This document shows, in pieces, positions 55,810 through 64,000 of a DNA stretch of 64,000 nt. The translations under genes and the position numbers were made by a program. The stretch covers positions 5,321,174 to 5,385,173 of the forward strand of contig CM001633.1 in assembly GCA_000309945.1 (NCBI GenBank). Direction: 5' to 3'. Every line of letters starts with the position of its first letter. The stretch's first letter is position 1. The stretch comes from Leptolyngbyaceae cyanobacterium JSC-12. Its GTDB lineage: Bacteria; Cyanobacteriota; Cyanobacteriia; Leptolyngbyales; Leptolyngbyaceae. The notes beneath the pieces are model-generated. The model searched no databases and was not told where the DNA came from. It was given only the letters and a program-made list of their open reading frames with translations.

Positions 55810-56661
55810 GGTAGTGTGCTAGACATGGGGATCGATAAGGTCAAACTACCCGTCCAAATTCATAGCGATTGATGAACAACCCAATCACAATGTCATGTAG
55901 CCGTTCGGACTTGGAGAAGCAGATCGTCTTGCGAGCTAATCGCTTAATTCGGGTTCGTAACGTCAAATGCTTGCGCTCAATTTTCTGTGTATTCTGTTTA
56001 CCAACCACATGCTGGTCTTCATCGAACAAGCGAGCATAGGCTCCCCATCCATCGGTATAAAAGGTTTGAACCCCAAACGGTGCTAACAATGCTTTTAACT
56101 CGACCAACGCTTGGTCTTGATGGTCTGCCAGCACATACGCCAATACCTGCCCCGTCTGATGGTCAATGGCATGCCACAGCCAACGTTCCTGTTTTTTACA
56201 CCGGACAAAGCTCCACATCTCGTCTGCTTCGGCTTCTTCGATGTGTTTGGCAATAGTCACAGCTGTTGGCTCCAGTTGTTCCAACAATGATCGATTGATC
56301 TGTTCAAGATGACGATCTTTTTTTTAATTCTTCAATGACAGTAGTCGGACTAATTCTGAGTACTCGTGCAGTATCGCGAATTCCGCTGCCATTGAGTGCC
56401 ATCTCACAAATCTGTTGTTTCACATCAGGTAAGTAACCTCGGTAGGAATACTCCAGAACAAAGCTATGGCGAGTGCATTCGGAATTCCGACATTTATATC
56501 GTTGTTTGCCTTCAGCCGTCTTGCCATGTTTGACGATGTTAGTGCTGTTGCAAGTGGGACAGTGTACAGGTTCGAGTACCATCGTAGTCGTTTTGAACTA
56601 CCCTAACTGATTTGGTAATTCTATTTACCCTGATCCTTAGCCCCATGTCTAGAACATTACC
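55810..56661 (-). mobile_element. IS1-family insertion sequence, 852 bp
   Basis: The ends are imperfect inverted repeats: the left begins GGTAGTGTGCTAGACATGGG and the complement of the right begins GGTAATGTTCTAGACATGGG (19 of 21 positions match over 21 bases). It encodes InsA and InsB in two frames joined by a run of eight A (56318-56325 complement). Flanked by an 89-bp direct duplication instead of the usual 8-10 bp. Confidence 0.95.
55841..56582 (-). CDS. IS1-family transposase InsA-InsB'
   Basis: InsA frame (56304-56582): zinc-finger part HCPTCNSTNIVKHGKTAEGK, CRNSECTRHSFV and a helix-turn-helix (GSGIRDTARVLRISPTTVIE). InsB frame (55841 to about 56330): DEMWSFVRCKKQERWLWHAI, FYTDGWGAYARLF (catalytic Asp) and KQNTQKIERKHLTLRTRIKR (catalytic Glu region), then FSKSERLHDIVIGLFINRYE. 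The frames join by -1 slippage on the A8 run (56318-56325), as in other IS1 elements. Both frames look intact, so the element is probably active. Confidence 0.92.
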
Positions 56662-56750
56662 AACATCCGTTTCAAGCATCTTTCAACCCAGTTTGCTTTA
56701 GATTTGCATGGGTTTCATGGAGCATATAAGGTTCATGCATTTCCAAAGTT
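56662..56750 (+). repeat. 89-bp direct repeat, right of the IS1 element
   Basis: Second copy of 55721-55809, starting directly after the last base of the IS1 element. One mismatch in 89. Confidence 0.97.
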
Positions 56751-56884
56751 TAACCCTCGAATTGAGTGCAGTTACTTTGTCTCCGTACAATTTGATACCA
56801 GGAAGGTATCGTAGTTACTATGTGTTAGCTTGACTGTTGCTTTATAATCCCATCTGATAATTTATTTTGCCAGGAACTTAAAGA

Positions 56885-57652
56885 ATGGAACTACACGCTC
56901 AGACTAGTGATTACCCTAGCCAGGTTGCTCAACAAGTGCTTTCAGACTATGACATTTTGGAACCTGGTGAAGCAGATACCTGGAATCCAGTAAAGAGTGA
57001 ATATGAGATTTCGTATCGCCTCAGTTTGCTTTACTGCACAGCAAAAGCTCTATCACTAAGCGGAATTTCATTAGAATCAGTAAAGTTATTAGATTTAGGT
57101 TGTGGGAATGGGCGAAGCACGCGGATGTACCTGGATTTAGGTCTTCGTCCAGAGCAATTAACAGGGCTAGATCTAAGACCTGGAACAATCAACCTAGCCC
57201 AAAAATTGAATCCTGCTATTACCTTCTTAAGGTACAACGGTGAGAGCTTGCCATTTGAGAATCAACAGTTTAGCTGGATCTCAATGGCAGGCGTTATTTC
57301 TCAAATTCAAGCTATTGATAGTCGGAAAGCACTTGTAGCAGAAATTTATCGAAAGTTACAGCCTGGCGGTTTTGTTTACAACTTTGATAAATTCCGTGCA
57401 AGCGGATTAGTGGGGGGAGGTCGAGTTAACCCACTACAATATTTTCCTGCAACCCAGTTCAAAAAAATTTGGTATGCTCCGATCAAGAGCTATGAGTTTA
57501 TGCCATTCGGCGAAAAACTTGTCAATTTGTTTGGACAGGAATTTTCACCAGAAAATAGAGAATTCAAGAAGAAACTCTTCACTCGTATCAGTCAAATTTT
57601 CCGCCCCTCTCATTCAGTCATGCTACTTCAGAAAAAGCAGAATATTGATTAA
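56885..57652 (+). CDS. Class I SAM-dependent methyltransferase
   Basis: A 255-residue soluble enzyme. SAM motif I is KLLDLGCGNGRSTRMYLDLG (about residues 67-86), motif II TGLDLRPGTINLAQKLNP, and motif IV-V ISMAGVISQIQAIDSRKALV with KLQPGGFVYNFDKFRASGLV. The C-terminal half (NPLQYFPATQFKKIWYAPIK; SQIFRPSHSVMLLQKK) is not a known cap. ATG at 56885. The substrate is unknown; position ahead of polysaccharide-export genes suggests a sugar or lipid-carrier acceptor. GC and codon use look like the neighbours. Confidence 0.85.
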   Translation: MELHAQTSDYPSQVAQQVLSDYDILEPGEADTWNPVKSEYEISYRLSLLYCTAKALSLSGISLESVKLLDLGCGNGRSTRMYLDLGLRPEQLTGLDLRPGTINLAQKLNPAITFLRYNGESLPFENQQFSWISMAGVISQIQAIDSRKALVAEIYRKLQPGGFVYNFDKFRASGLVGGGRVNPLQYFPATQFKKIWYAPIKSYEFMPFGEKLVNLFGQEFSPENREFKKKLFTRISQIFRPSHSVMLLQKKQNID

Positions 57653-57730
57653 TCACACAACCTTATCTTGGAACTTACGCAGAAGAGAGGAGGAAATAAG
57701 CGCCTCAAACCGAGCTATGATTCACTAGCG

Positions 57731-57961
57731 TCAAGGTATGCAAGACTCAATAAGCCGCCAGCAATACCACGCAATCCCTTGCAGCGCTTGTTCAAGACGG
57801 GTGAGCCGATGCGTGGTGAGTAATCGCCAGGGAATTGGCTCCTGTCCGGCAGGCGGATTGACTTCCTGAGCTTCCACCGCATACACCTGTACTTGGTCGG
57901 GATCGTCCTTACTGACTTTTTTCGATGGGTGAATCTGCACAGGTGTCATTGACCCGGCCAA
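57731..57961 (-). pseudogene. IS4-type transposase remnant
   Basis: A 76-codon frame containing EVNPPAGQEPIPWRLLTTHR then LTRLEQALQGIAWYCWRLIE. The Pro-Pro-x-Gly-x-x-P-I-x-W-x-LLTT pattern and a degraded YREK region are those of IS4-family transposases; the chain stops at the YREK Glu and lacks the rest. An upstream segment in another frame (IGRVEREAWP, around 57956-57985) looks like more of the same gene. Confidence 0.7.
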
Positions 57962-58275
57962 GCCTCACGCTCGACTCGCCCGATGCGGGGGGGGCTGCTC
58001 ACACCTAACGCTCACGTTATGGGACTGTCCACGTTGGTGTCCTTGCTTGGATGCCCGATCCTACCCCAAGGTCAACTTGTGTGGATACAGTAGCCCAAGC
58101 AGGGAGAAGGGACTGCAAACCCCACCTTGGATCAAAAGCCCCTAGCCCGCTCTGAGAGAGAGGTTGGGGTGAGGGCGGTTTGAGTTGTGTCAGTCAATCA
58201 GATCCGCTGGTTAGCCAGATCAACAATCCCTTACTGCGTAACACCCAAAAATCTTTATGATTTTGGCACTACCCT
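57962..58275. other. Degenerate mobile DNA and GGTGAGGGC repeat
   Basis: Bases 57962-58120 may be further transposase remnant. Bases 58130-58185 (AAAAGCCCCTAGCCCGCTCT, then GAGAGAGAGGTTGGGGTGAG and GGCGG) are a copy of the palindromic repeat seen at 35147-35260. No gene. Confidence 0.5.
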
Positions 58276-59790
58276 TTACGAACTGGGAACTGTCAACCGT
58301 TGAGATTGCATGGGAGCATCTTGAGATTTCTCTTGCAGTACAACGATGAGTTGACGTTGATAATCGATGAACCCATAGGCAGGATAGGCCAAGGCGATCG
58401 CTGGATCTTCAACGGTTTTATTGCTGGCGACCCACTCTTTTTGGTAGTCCTGAGGACTGACTTGGCGCACTGTGAAACGACCAATTTGTTCTTCGTTCGC
58501 AGCTTCTGTGGCAGCTTGTTGGCTCAGCGGCATAATGCTTACAGCCCTAGAGGAACCTGTTTGTGGCAAAGCTAAATAGTCTTTCAGTGCCTCCAGTTGC
58601 TGGGCTGGCTGGCTGGCTCGTGTGTTTGAGAATGGTGATGTTGCGATCGCAGGTCCAGATGTTAAATTCTTCACCTCTCCAGTACTGGCTTGAGGATTGC
58701 TGACTTGAGGGTTCCTGATTTGAGAAAGAGGCGGACTCACTGGAGCCATCTCATCTGCAGGAGCAATTGGAGCAGGATTGCCCTGATCGGTAACAGTCTG
58801 GTCAGACGATGGAGCGAACGGAGGTAGCCCTATCGTGTTAGGAGTTCCATTTGTGGAGGATGGAGTCACCGAGGCAGGTTGTTGAGGAGCGGGCTGATTA
58901 CTCGTTGGAAAGGTTTCGGGCTGAGCTACAGGAGACAATGCTGCTTGCCGAGATGCCGCTTCTTGCACACTCAAGCGAGGAATGTTGACATTTTGTGAGA
59001 TAGCTTGATTGCGAACAGGAACTTGGGGGCGCTGTATATTAGATTGCGGGGAGGAGGTTGGCTGACTCAACGCTAGTGTTTCTGGCATCGCAATAGGAGG
59101 GGATGCAGGGAGATTTTGCAACTGTTGCAACTGCTGTAATGATGTTGTTTTTCGAGGTGCAAGTTTAGTGCGAGCATTAGTAGGAGTTTGAGGAGCGATT
59201 GGATTCAGGAATCGATCTGTATTGAGTTTCTCTGGCGATGCTGAAGCTAGACGGGGTAAATTCTTAGCTGAATCTTGCTGGTTGGATGGCTTCGTTGGTT
59301 CGTTACTTTTGGGTGCATCAGTTGGCTTGAGTACGTCTCCAATTACCAAGCCGGAAACAACTGTTGCTGCTACTGCACCTGCACCAATAAACCCAAGTGG
59401 CAATTTAGACCGAGATTTTTGACTATCATTGAACTCAGGGACGGTATTTCCCATTTCTTCAAAGTAATAGTTGAAGTAAGTGATTGGTCCCTCGGTGTAG
59501 ACATCGTAGGGAGCGGGAATGTCTGCACGGGTTGATGCAGCTCCGGATATCTCTTGGGCTTGCATATCCAGTTCCTGTGCTAAAGCAGGTTGCTGATATT
59601 TGGGGTTGGGTGGAGGTGGCAGGGGTGGCTGAGCCATCGTCTTGCGATCGCCTGGTTTTGCAGGAGTAGGGTGCGATCGCTGAGGCATGGTGGGTAACCT
59701 GTAAACGACTTTTCCTGAATTGCGCTCTGGCACGAATCTAGATGATTCACCAGAGTAAGACCATTTTTCAAATCTGATGTTATTGGTCAT
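58276..59790 (-). CDS. Large Pro/Ser/Gln-rich single-pass membrane protein
   Basis: A 504-residue protein starting MTNNIRFEKWSYSGESSRFV, with AGGAG (complement of 59801-59805) before it; a longer frame starts at 59820. Residues about 1-120 are cytoplasmic and Pro-rich (AQPPLPPPPNPKYQQPALAQ; YDVYTEGPITYFNYYFEEMG). One membrane helix, LPLGFIGAGAVAATVVSGLV, lies at about 133-152. The exported ~350 residues are low-complexity Pro/Ser/Gln/Asn/Thr linker, ending in a folded-looking tail (RFTVRQVSPQDYQKEWVASN; AYPAYGFIDYQRQLIVVLQE). Possibly spans the periplasm like a TonB-type or envelope linker; no known family. Divergent from the polysaccharide exporter. Confidence 0.7.
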   Translation of the reverse strand: MTNNIRFEKWSYSGESSRFVPERNSGKVVYRLPTMPQRSHPTPAKPGDRKTMAQPPLPPPPNPKYQQPALAQELDMQAQEISGAASTRADIPAPYDVYTEGPITYFNYYFEEMGNTVPEFNDSQKSRSKLPLGFIGAGAVAATVVSGLVIGDVLKPTDAPKSNEPTKPSNQQDSAKNLPRLASASPEKLNTDRFLNPIAPQTPTNARTKLAPRKTTSLQQLQQLQNLPASPPIAMPETLALSQPTSSPQSNIQRPQVPVRNQAISQNVNIPRLSVQEAASRQAALSPVAQPETFPTSNQPAPQQPASVTPSSTNGTPNTIGLPPFAPSSDQTVTDQGNPAPIAPADEMAPVSPPLSQIRNPQVSNPQASTGEVKNLTSGPAIATSPFSNTRASQPAQQLEALKDYLALPQTGSSRAVSIMPLSQQAATEAANEEQIGRFTVRQVSPQDYQKEWVASNKTVEDPAIALAYPAYGFIDYQRQLIVVLQEKSQDAPMQSQRLTVPSS

Positions 59791-60067
59791 ACCATTAAAG
59801 CTCCTGGAGGCTTGGCGCAATTAAACTTGGGCTTTTTCACTCCGACTTAGATATCCAGCTTGGGCGAATAAGGGAACAGTCATTGTATAAGTTCTTCATC
59901 ACTTTCTTCGACTATCAGGATCATTGTCCTAAAAGTTTGGATACGTTGCCTCAAGACAAAGATTTTGTAGAGTTACTGGCTAAGAATCGAGAATGTCCGG
60001 AAAAACCGCAATAACCTCGTAACAATTAGTCAAATTGCCTTTAGATTCCGACGACAGGAGCCTACCC

Positions 60068-61528
60068 GTGAGCCTGGATAAAAAGCCCCTCTGCCAATTG
60101 CCCAATCCTCACTTTTACAATCAATTGATTTTCCCAATTGTCATTTGGATGGCGATTATTACACCTGTTACAGCCCAAACAACCAGACGCTCTACTCCTC
60201 CGCCACAACCTATTGTGCAAGCCTCTGAAGGAGACGGCTACATTTTGGGAGCGGGCGATCGCTTAAAAATTGACATCTTTAATGTGCAAGAATTTAGCGG
60301 AGAATACCAGGTGCTTCCCAACGGAACGGTTAATCTGCCATTAGTCGGAGCTGTAGGAGTTCAGGGACGCACGTTAGGACAAGCTGAACGAGCCATTTCG
60401 GCACGGTACAATCCAGTTTTGCAACAGCCAGTCATTACGGTTAGCTTGCTCGTACCCCGTCCAATTCGGGTGGCAGTTTCCGGCGAAGTGAATCGTCCTG
60501 GAACTTACACCGTACCCGCTGCTACCGGAGCGACGGAAGTGAATGTTCCCAGCCTGACACGCACGATTCAACTGGCGGAAGGCGTTACCCAAGCTGCCGA
60601 TTTACGTAATGTGCAAATTCGTCGTAAGCGACCTGTTGGTAATACCGCAGATGAAGTGATTCAGGTTAATTTGTGGGAGTTGCTGCGAACGGGGAATTTA
60701 CAACAGGATGTGCGTTTACAAGATGGGGATAGCATCCTGATTCCTGCCACAACAGCCGTTAACCTCGAAGAAGCGCAACAACTGGCAGCCGCTAATTTTG
60801 CAGCCCGCAATAATCGTCCCCTCAAAATTACTGTTGTTGGGCAGGTGAATCGTCCTGGACCTTACACCCTAATTGAAGGTGCTGTAGGACAACGAGACCA
60901 ATTGATCAATCCGAACTTGCTGCAAGTTCCCAGCGTCACGCGAGCAATTCAAGTTGCTGGTGGTATTACACAACAGGCTGATATTCGTAATATTCAGGTA
61001 CGTAGACTAACCCGATTAGGTGCGCCTCAAGTTATTAAGCTTGATTTTTGGAAGTTATTAAAAGGGGGAGATGTATTACAAGATTTACCACTGCAAGATG
61101 GTGACACTATTGAAATTCCAGTTGCAACGCTAGTGAATGATAGTGAAATTACAGAATTAGCAACTGCTAGTTTTTCACCTGATAGAATCACGGTCAATAT
61201 TTCAGGTGAAGTTGAAAGACCTGGTGCTGTTTCGCTGCAGCCAAATACTCCCTTAAATCAGGCTATTTTAACAGCAGGAGGATTTACTCGAAAGGCAGTT
61301 AAACGAGAAGTTACACTGATTCGTTTAAATCCGAATGGAACTGTTACTAAACGTGATGTCGCGATTAATCTGGAGCAGGGTGTTAATGATCAAAATAATC
61401 CGGCTCTCCGTAATAACGATATTATTATTGTCAGGAAAACAGGATTTTCCACATTTATTGATCGGGCAAATGATGTGTTAGGACCAATTACTGGATTGAC
61501 CAATTTCTTTAGAATATTTGGATTTTAA
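60068..61528 (+). CDS. Polysaccharide export protein, Wza/SLBB type
   Basis: A 486-residue exported protein. GTG start at 60068 with AGGAG at 60056-60060; an in-frame TTG at 60035 is rejected. The signal peptide LIFPIVIWMAIITPVTA is followed by a Poly_export domain (GDGYILGAGDRLKIDIFNVQ; GTVNLPLVGAVGVQGRTLGQ) and three SLBB-type repeats (RVAVSGEVNRPGTYTV; KITVVGQVNRPGPYTL; TVNISGEVERPGAVSL). No lipobox was seen, unlike E. coli Wza. Outer-membrane conduit or periplasmic part of an exopolysaccharide secretion system with the Wzz/BY-kinase at 63424. A terminator lies at 61725. Confidence 0.93.
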   Translation: MSLDKKPLCQLPNPHFYNQLIFPIVIWMAIITPVTAQTTRRSTPPPQPIVQASEGDGYILGAGDRLKIDIFNVQEFSGEYQVLPNGTVNLPLVGAVGVQGRTLGQAERAISARYNPVLQQPVITVSLLVPRPIRVAVSGEVNRPGTYTVPAATGATEVNVPSLTRTIQLAEGVTQAADLRNVQIRRKRPVGNTADEVIQVNLWELLRTGNLQQDVRLQDGDSILIPATTAVNLEEAQQLAAANFAARNNRPLKITVVGQVNRPGPYTLIEGAVGQRDQLINPNLLQVPSVTRAIQVAGGITQQADIRNIQVRRLTRLGAPQVIKLDFWKLLKGGDVLQDLPLQDGDTIEIPVATLVNDSEITELATASFSPDRITVNISGEVERPGAVSLQPNTPLNQAILTAGGFTRKAVKREVTLIRLNPNGTVTKRDVAINLEQGVNDQNNPALRNNDIIIVRKTGFSTFIDRANDVLGPITGLTNFFRIFGF

Positions 61529-62298
61529 GATTTTCGTTTTAATGGCTTGATATGCTTTCCTAAACCAAGTATGGCAGGATGCTTTAAATATGTCAGTTCT
61601 TTGCACTGGCAAAAACCCATACTTTACTCAAACCGTGAGTGTAAAGGATTCTATTTAGGCATTTGAGACTGCGATCGCTTTCATAGCTAGGGCAAAATTA
61701 TTCAAATTTGCAAATTTTCACAACGGTGGCTTGAGATATTTTCAAGCCACCTTTTTCACTGACACACATGTTATGAAAAACTTAAAAATGATGAGTTACA
61801 CTTTCACTTGCTAAGTTCAGTATTCGATATTTCAGGGAACTTTCTTGATAGCAGGATGTCTACTAGTGTGTTCAGTGCAGTTACGTAACTACAGTGAAGT
61901 TTTGAAAAAAATCCTTCTGTAGTTAGATTATTATTTTGTAGAATTTGATATAGTTTTGATGATTGGAATCATTGTAAAAACTAAAGTTTTTACCATCTAA
62001 TCTTCAGCATTTCCAGATATTTCTTGACTGTAAGAACGCAGAAATTGCTCATCTGCTTAGAGGGTGTAATTGAGCAACTACCAATAAATTGCTTCACCGT
62101 AAAGAATTCATGAAGCATCTATAGATCCATGCATCTACTCAATGAAGTAACTCATAATATTTCAATAATCGGGTCACCTACCAGCCATCTTGCCGTTGCC
62201 AAATCTTAAAAGATCGCAACGTTTATTTGCACTAACGGACTGCAAGTTACGCCTTTGATAACCCGTTGAGTACTACCTGAAAAAGCTGGTTTTTGGTG
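61529..62298. other. Long AT-rich intergenic region
   Basis: About 770 bases with no gene visible. Early part holds a terminator (61725-61756); the rest is AT-rich and presumably carries the glycosyltransferase promoter. No repeats of the families named above were seen. Confidence 0.4.
61725..61756 (+). terminator. Intrinsic terminator after the polysaccharide exporter
   Basis: Stem GGTGGCTTGA (61725-61734) / TCAAGCCACC (61742-61751), seven-base loop, then TTTTT (61752-61756 approximately). It lies 200 bases behind the stop codon. Confidence 0.85.
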
Positions 62299-63378
62299 AT
62301 GAAAATAGCTCTTGTTCACGATTATCTAACCCAACGTGGGGGCGCGGAGCGTGTTTTTGAATTGCTCTGTAAGCGGTTTCCTGATGCGGATGTATTTACA
62401 TCATTGTATGACCCAAAACACACGATTGATTTAGGCGATCGCCTGGTTCGCACCACAATATTGCAAAGTGTTCCCGGTGCAACCAAGTATTTCAGGTTAA
62501 TGGCACCATTTTATTATCCTGCTTTTCGCGCTCTCGATTTGCAGGACTATGACCTAATTATCAGCAGCAGCACAAGTTTTGCAAAGGCGGTAAGAAAACG
62601 TCCTGATGCCACCCATATCTGCTTCTGTCACAACGTCACTCGTTTTTTGTGGGATACCCAAACCTATCTGCGGGAATACAGTGATTATCAGAACTTTTAC
62701 CCCTTCATTGAGAAGATCTTCCAGGCAATGCGACGGATGGATCTGAAGTACGCGCAGGAACCTGATCTCTATATCGCCAACTCCAGCATCGTCGCTGAGC
62801 GCATTCGTAAGATTTATGGCAAGCAGGCGATCGTCATTAATTATCCAATTGATGTGAACCGTTTCACCTTCTCGGATAAAAAGGAAAACTTCTATCTGGC
62901 ATCAGCACGCATGATCAGTTACAAACGGTTAGACGTGATTGTTGAAGCGTTTAACTGGCTAGGCTGGACGTTGTTGATTACGGGAGATGGTCCGGAACGG
63001 GAACGGTTGCAGGCGCAAGCGTTAGGGAACGTGAAATTTTTAGGGCATGTGAGTGATGCGGAACGGACTGAACTCATGTCCAAAGCGCAATCAGTGGTTG
63101 TGGCAGCACTTGAAGACTATGGATTAGTTCCGGTAGAGGCCAATGCCAGCGGAACACCTGTCATTTCCTATGGAGCTGGCGGTGTACTGGATACTCAAAT
63201 TCCAGGAGAAACAGGAATGTTCTTCAAGCGGCAAACACCAGAATCGCTGCAAGCGGCATTATTAGAAGCAACTAACGTTTCATGGAACTACAAACAAATT
63301 CGAGAACATGCCATCAATCATTTTTCGGAGAATGTCTTCTTCAGCAAAGTAGAACAGGTATTAAAACAAGTTTGCTAA
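62299..63378 (+). CDS. GT4 glycosyltransferase
   Basis: A 359-residue GT-B fold enzyme, start ATG at 62299 (MKIALVHDYLTQRGGAERVF); a TTG frame six bases upstream is not needed. N-terminal domain: THICFCHNVTRFLWDTQTYL. C-terminal donor site: FYLASARMISYKRLDVIVEA, LLITGDGPERERLQ, VKFLGHVSDAERTELMSKAQ, and the E-x7-E motif region ALEDYGLVPVEANASGTPVI with GAGGVLDT. Such enzymes add mannose, glucose or similar from a nucleotide sugar during exopolysaccharide assembly. Cytosolic or membrane-peripheral. Followed 45 bases later by the Wzz gene. Confidence 0.93.
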   Translation: MKIALVHDYLTQRGGAERVFELLCKRFPDADVFTSLYDPKHTIDLGDRLVRTTILQSVPGATKYFRLMAPFYYPAFRALDLQDYDLIISSSTSFAKAVRKRPDATHICFCHNVTRFLWDTQTYLREYSDYQNFYPFIEKIFQAMRRMDLKYAQEPDLYIANSSIVAERIRKIYGKQAIVINYPIDVNRFTFSDKKENFYLASARMISYKRLDVIVEAFNWLGWTLLITGDGPERERLQAQALGNVKFLGHVSDAERTELMSKAQSVVVAALEDYGLVPVEANASGTPVISYGAGGVLDTQIPGETGMFFKRQTPESLQAALLEATNVSWNYKQIREHAINHFSENVFFSKVEQVLKQVC

Positions 63379-63423
63379 CAAATTTGACAATAAACACTAA
63401 CGCGATTTGATTGGGTGAATTTC

Positions 63424-64000
63424 ATGCAGGCAACTCAAAGCATCATCAATCCGACAGTTGAAACCGAAGCAGGCTATGGACAGATTCTCACTGTTCTGTT
63501 GCGGCGGAAGTTTTGGGTGTTGGGAATGTTTACTGCCGCGATCGCAGTAGCAGCGTTGCAATCGATGCGACAGGAGCCGACTTACATTAGTAATATGCAA
63601 TTGCTGATTGAACCCAACTATCAGGGTAAACCCAACAAAAGTGCTGGATTGGAGAATGAATTTGCAGATGCCAACGTAGAAGTGGATACCGCAACCCAAA
63701 TTAACTTACTGCAAAGCTCAGCCTTGCTGCGTCAGGCAATGGTTTTGCTACAACCGAAGTATCCAGAAATCGATCCAAATAATCCTGCTAGTGTAGCAGC
63801 ATTTAAGAGTTCGATTAATGTGAGTCAGGTCGTGCAAAAAACCGGAAGAGATAATATTGCTACAAAGATATTCCAAATTGTTTATACATCAAATAGCCCA
63901 GAAAAGACTCAGGAAGTCTTAAAAGCTTTGCAAAAAGTTTATTTAGACTACAACCGTGAACAACAGAGACTAAGACTTGCGAAAGGATTGGCTTTTGTCA
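63424..64000 (+). CDS. Wzz / tyrosine autokinase of polysaccharide assembly, 3' end outside window
   Basis: Open from ATG 63424 to the last base (192 codons seen). Starts MQATQSIINPTVETEAGYGQ, then the Wzz membrane helix KFWVLGMFTAAIAVAALQSM and the periplasmic part with the Wzz stretch PTYISNMQLLIEP, EVDTATQINLLQSSALLRQA and QIVYTSNSPEKTQEVLKALQ. In cyanobacteria such proteins usually continue into a cytoplasmic BY-kinase (Walker A and Tyr cluster), but that half is not in the window. It controls chain length and export with the Wza-type protein at 60068. Confidence 0.9.
   Translation, partial: MQATQSIINPTVETEAGYGQILTVLLRRKFWVLGMFTAAIAVAALQSMRQEPTYISNMQLLIEPNYQGKPNKSAGLENEFADANVEVDTATQINLLQSSALLRQAMVLLQPKYPEIDPNNPASVAAFKSSINVSQVVQKTGRDNIATKIFQIVYTSNSPEKTQEVLKALQKVYLDYNREQQRLRLAKGLAFV

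Overview
The window is chromosomal DNA of a cyanobacterium, most likely a filamentous Leptolyngbya-like form; the genus is inferred only from overall character. The evidence is many HIP1 octamers (GCGATCGC), photosystem I subunit PsaX, Ycf34, cyanobacteria-specific families (DUF1822, DUF928, DUF2358, DUF2949, DUF4912) and SLH-type porins. No tRNA, rRNA or CRISPR array was recognised. The sequence begins inside lipA and ends inside a Wzz/tyrosine-kinase gene.

Layout. 0-8.4 kb: lipA end, psaX, a LivH-type permease, ychF, an Orn/Lys/Arg decarboxylase, a small FHA protein, cbiT, cdsA and a DUF2993 gene. 8.7-20 kb: a DUF4912 protein with two kinds of internal repeat, a single-gene IS200 element, an ArsA ATPase with an HSP20-like tail, ycf34, a CCA-adding enzyme, a renalase-like flavoprotein, a small membrane protein, a C39-like peptidase and an orphan sugar-binding lipoprotein. 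20-31 kb: enolase, glyoxalase I, SLH porin, clpB, small genes, and an NDH-2/DoxX/DoxX operon. 31.8-33.4 kb: a GT-C glycosyltransferase. 33.7-44 kb: the most unusual part, with a secreted serpin, a secreted CHAT (caspase-like) protein, a sigma-like factor, DUF1822, an IS with a broken transposase, a CHAT-CHASE2 membrane protein and a secreted DUF928 protein, all on one strand. 44-49 kb: a complete two-gene glucose-type PTS (EIIA-HPr-EI fusion plus EIICB), rare in cyanobacteria. 49-55.6 kb: a small exported protein, pgk, a universal stress protein, a translationally coupled COG0523 GTPase and WD40 pair behind a Zur-like operator, DUF2949 and a second FHA protein. 55.7-58 kb: an IS1-family element flanked by an 89-bp direct duplication, a methyltransferase and a transposase remnant. 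58-64 kb: the start of an exopolysaccharide locus (proline/glutamine-rich membrane protein, Wza-type exporter, GT4 glycosyltransferase, Wzz/BY-kinase).

Three themes run through the window. First, a purine-tract/pyrimidine-tract repeat family lies both between genes and in frame inside three genes (decarboxylase, glycosyltransferase, sigma-like factor). Second, a hairpin family sharing the core GTCCAAATCC lies just behind at least four genes and probably acts as terminator or mobile palindrome. Third, caspase-like CHAT proteins are grouped with a serpin, a sigma-like factor and a CHASE2 sensor, which suggests an envelope-sensing, proteolysis-based response system. This is inference from gene content and order.
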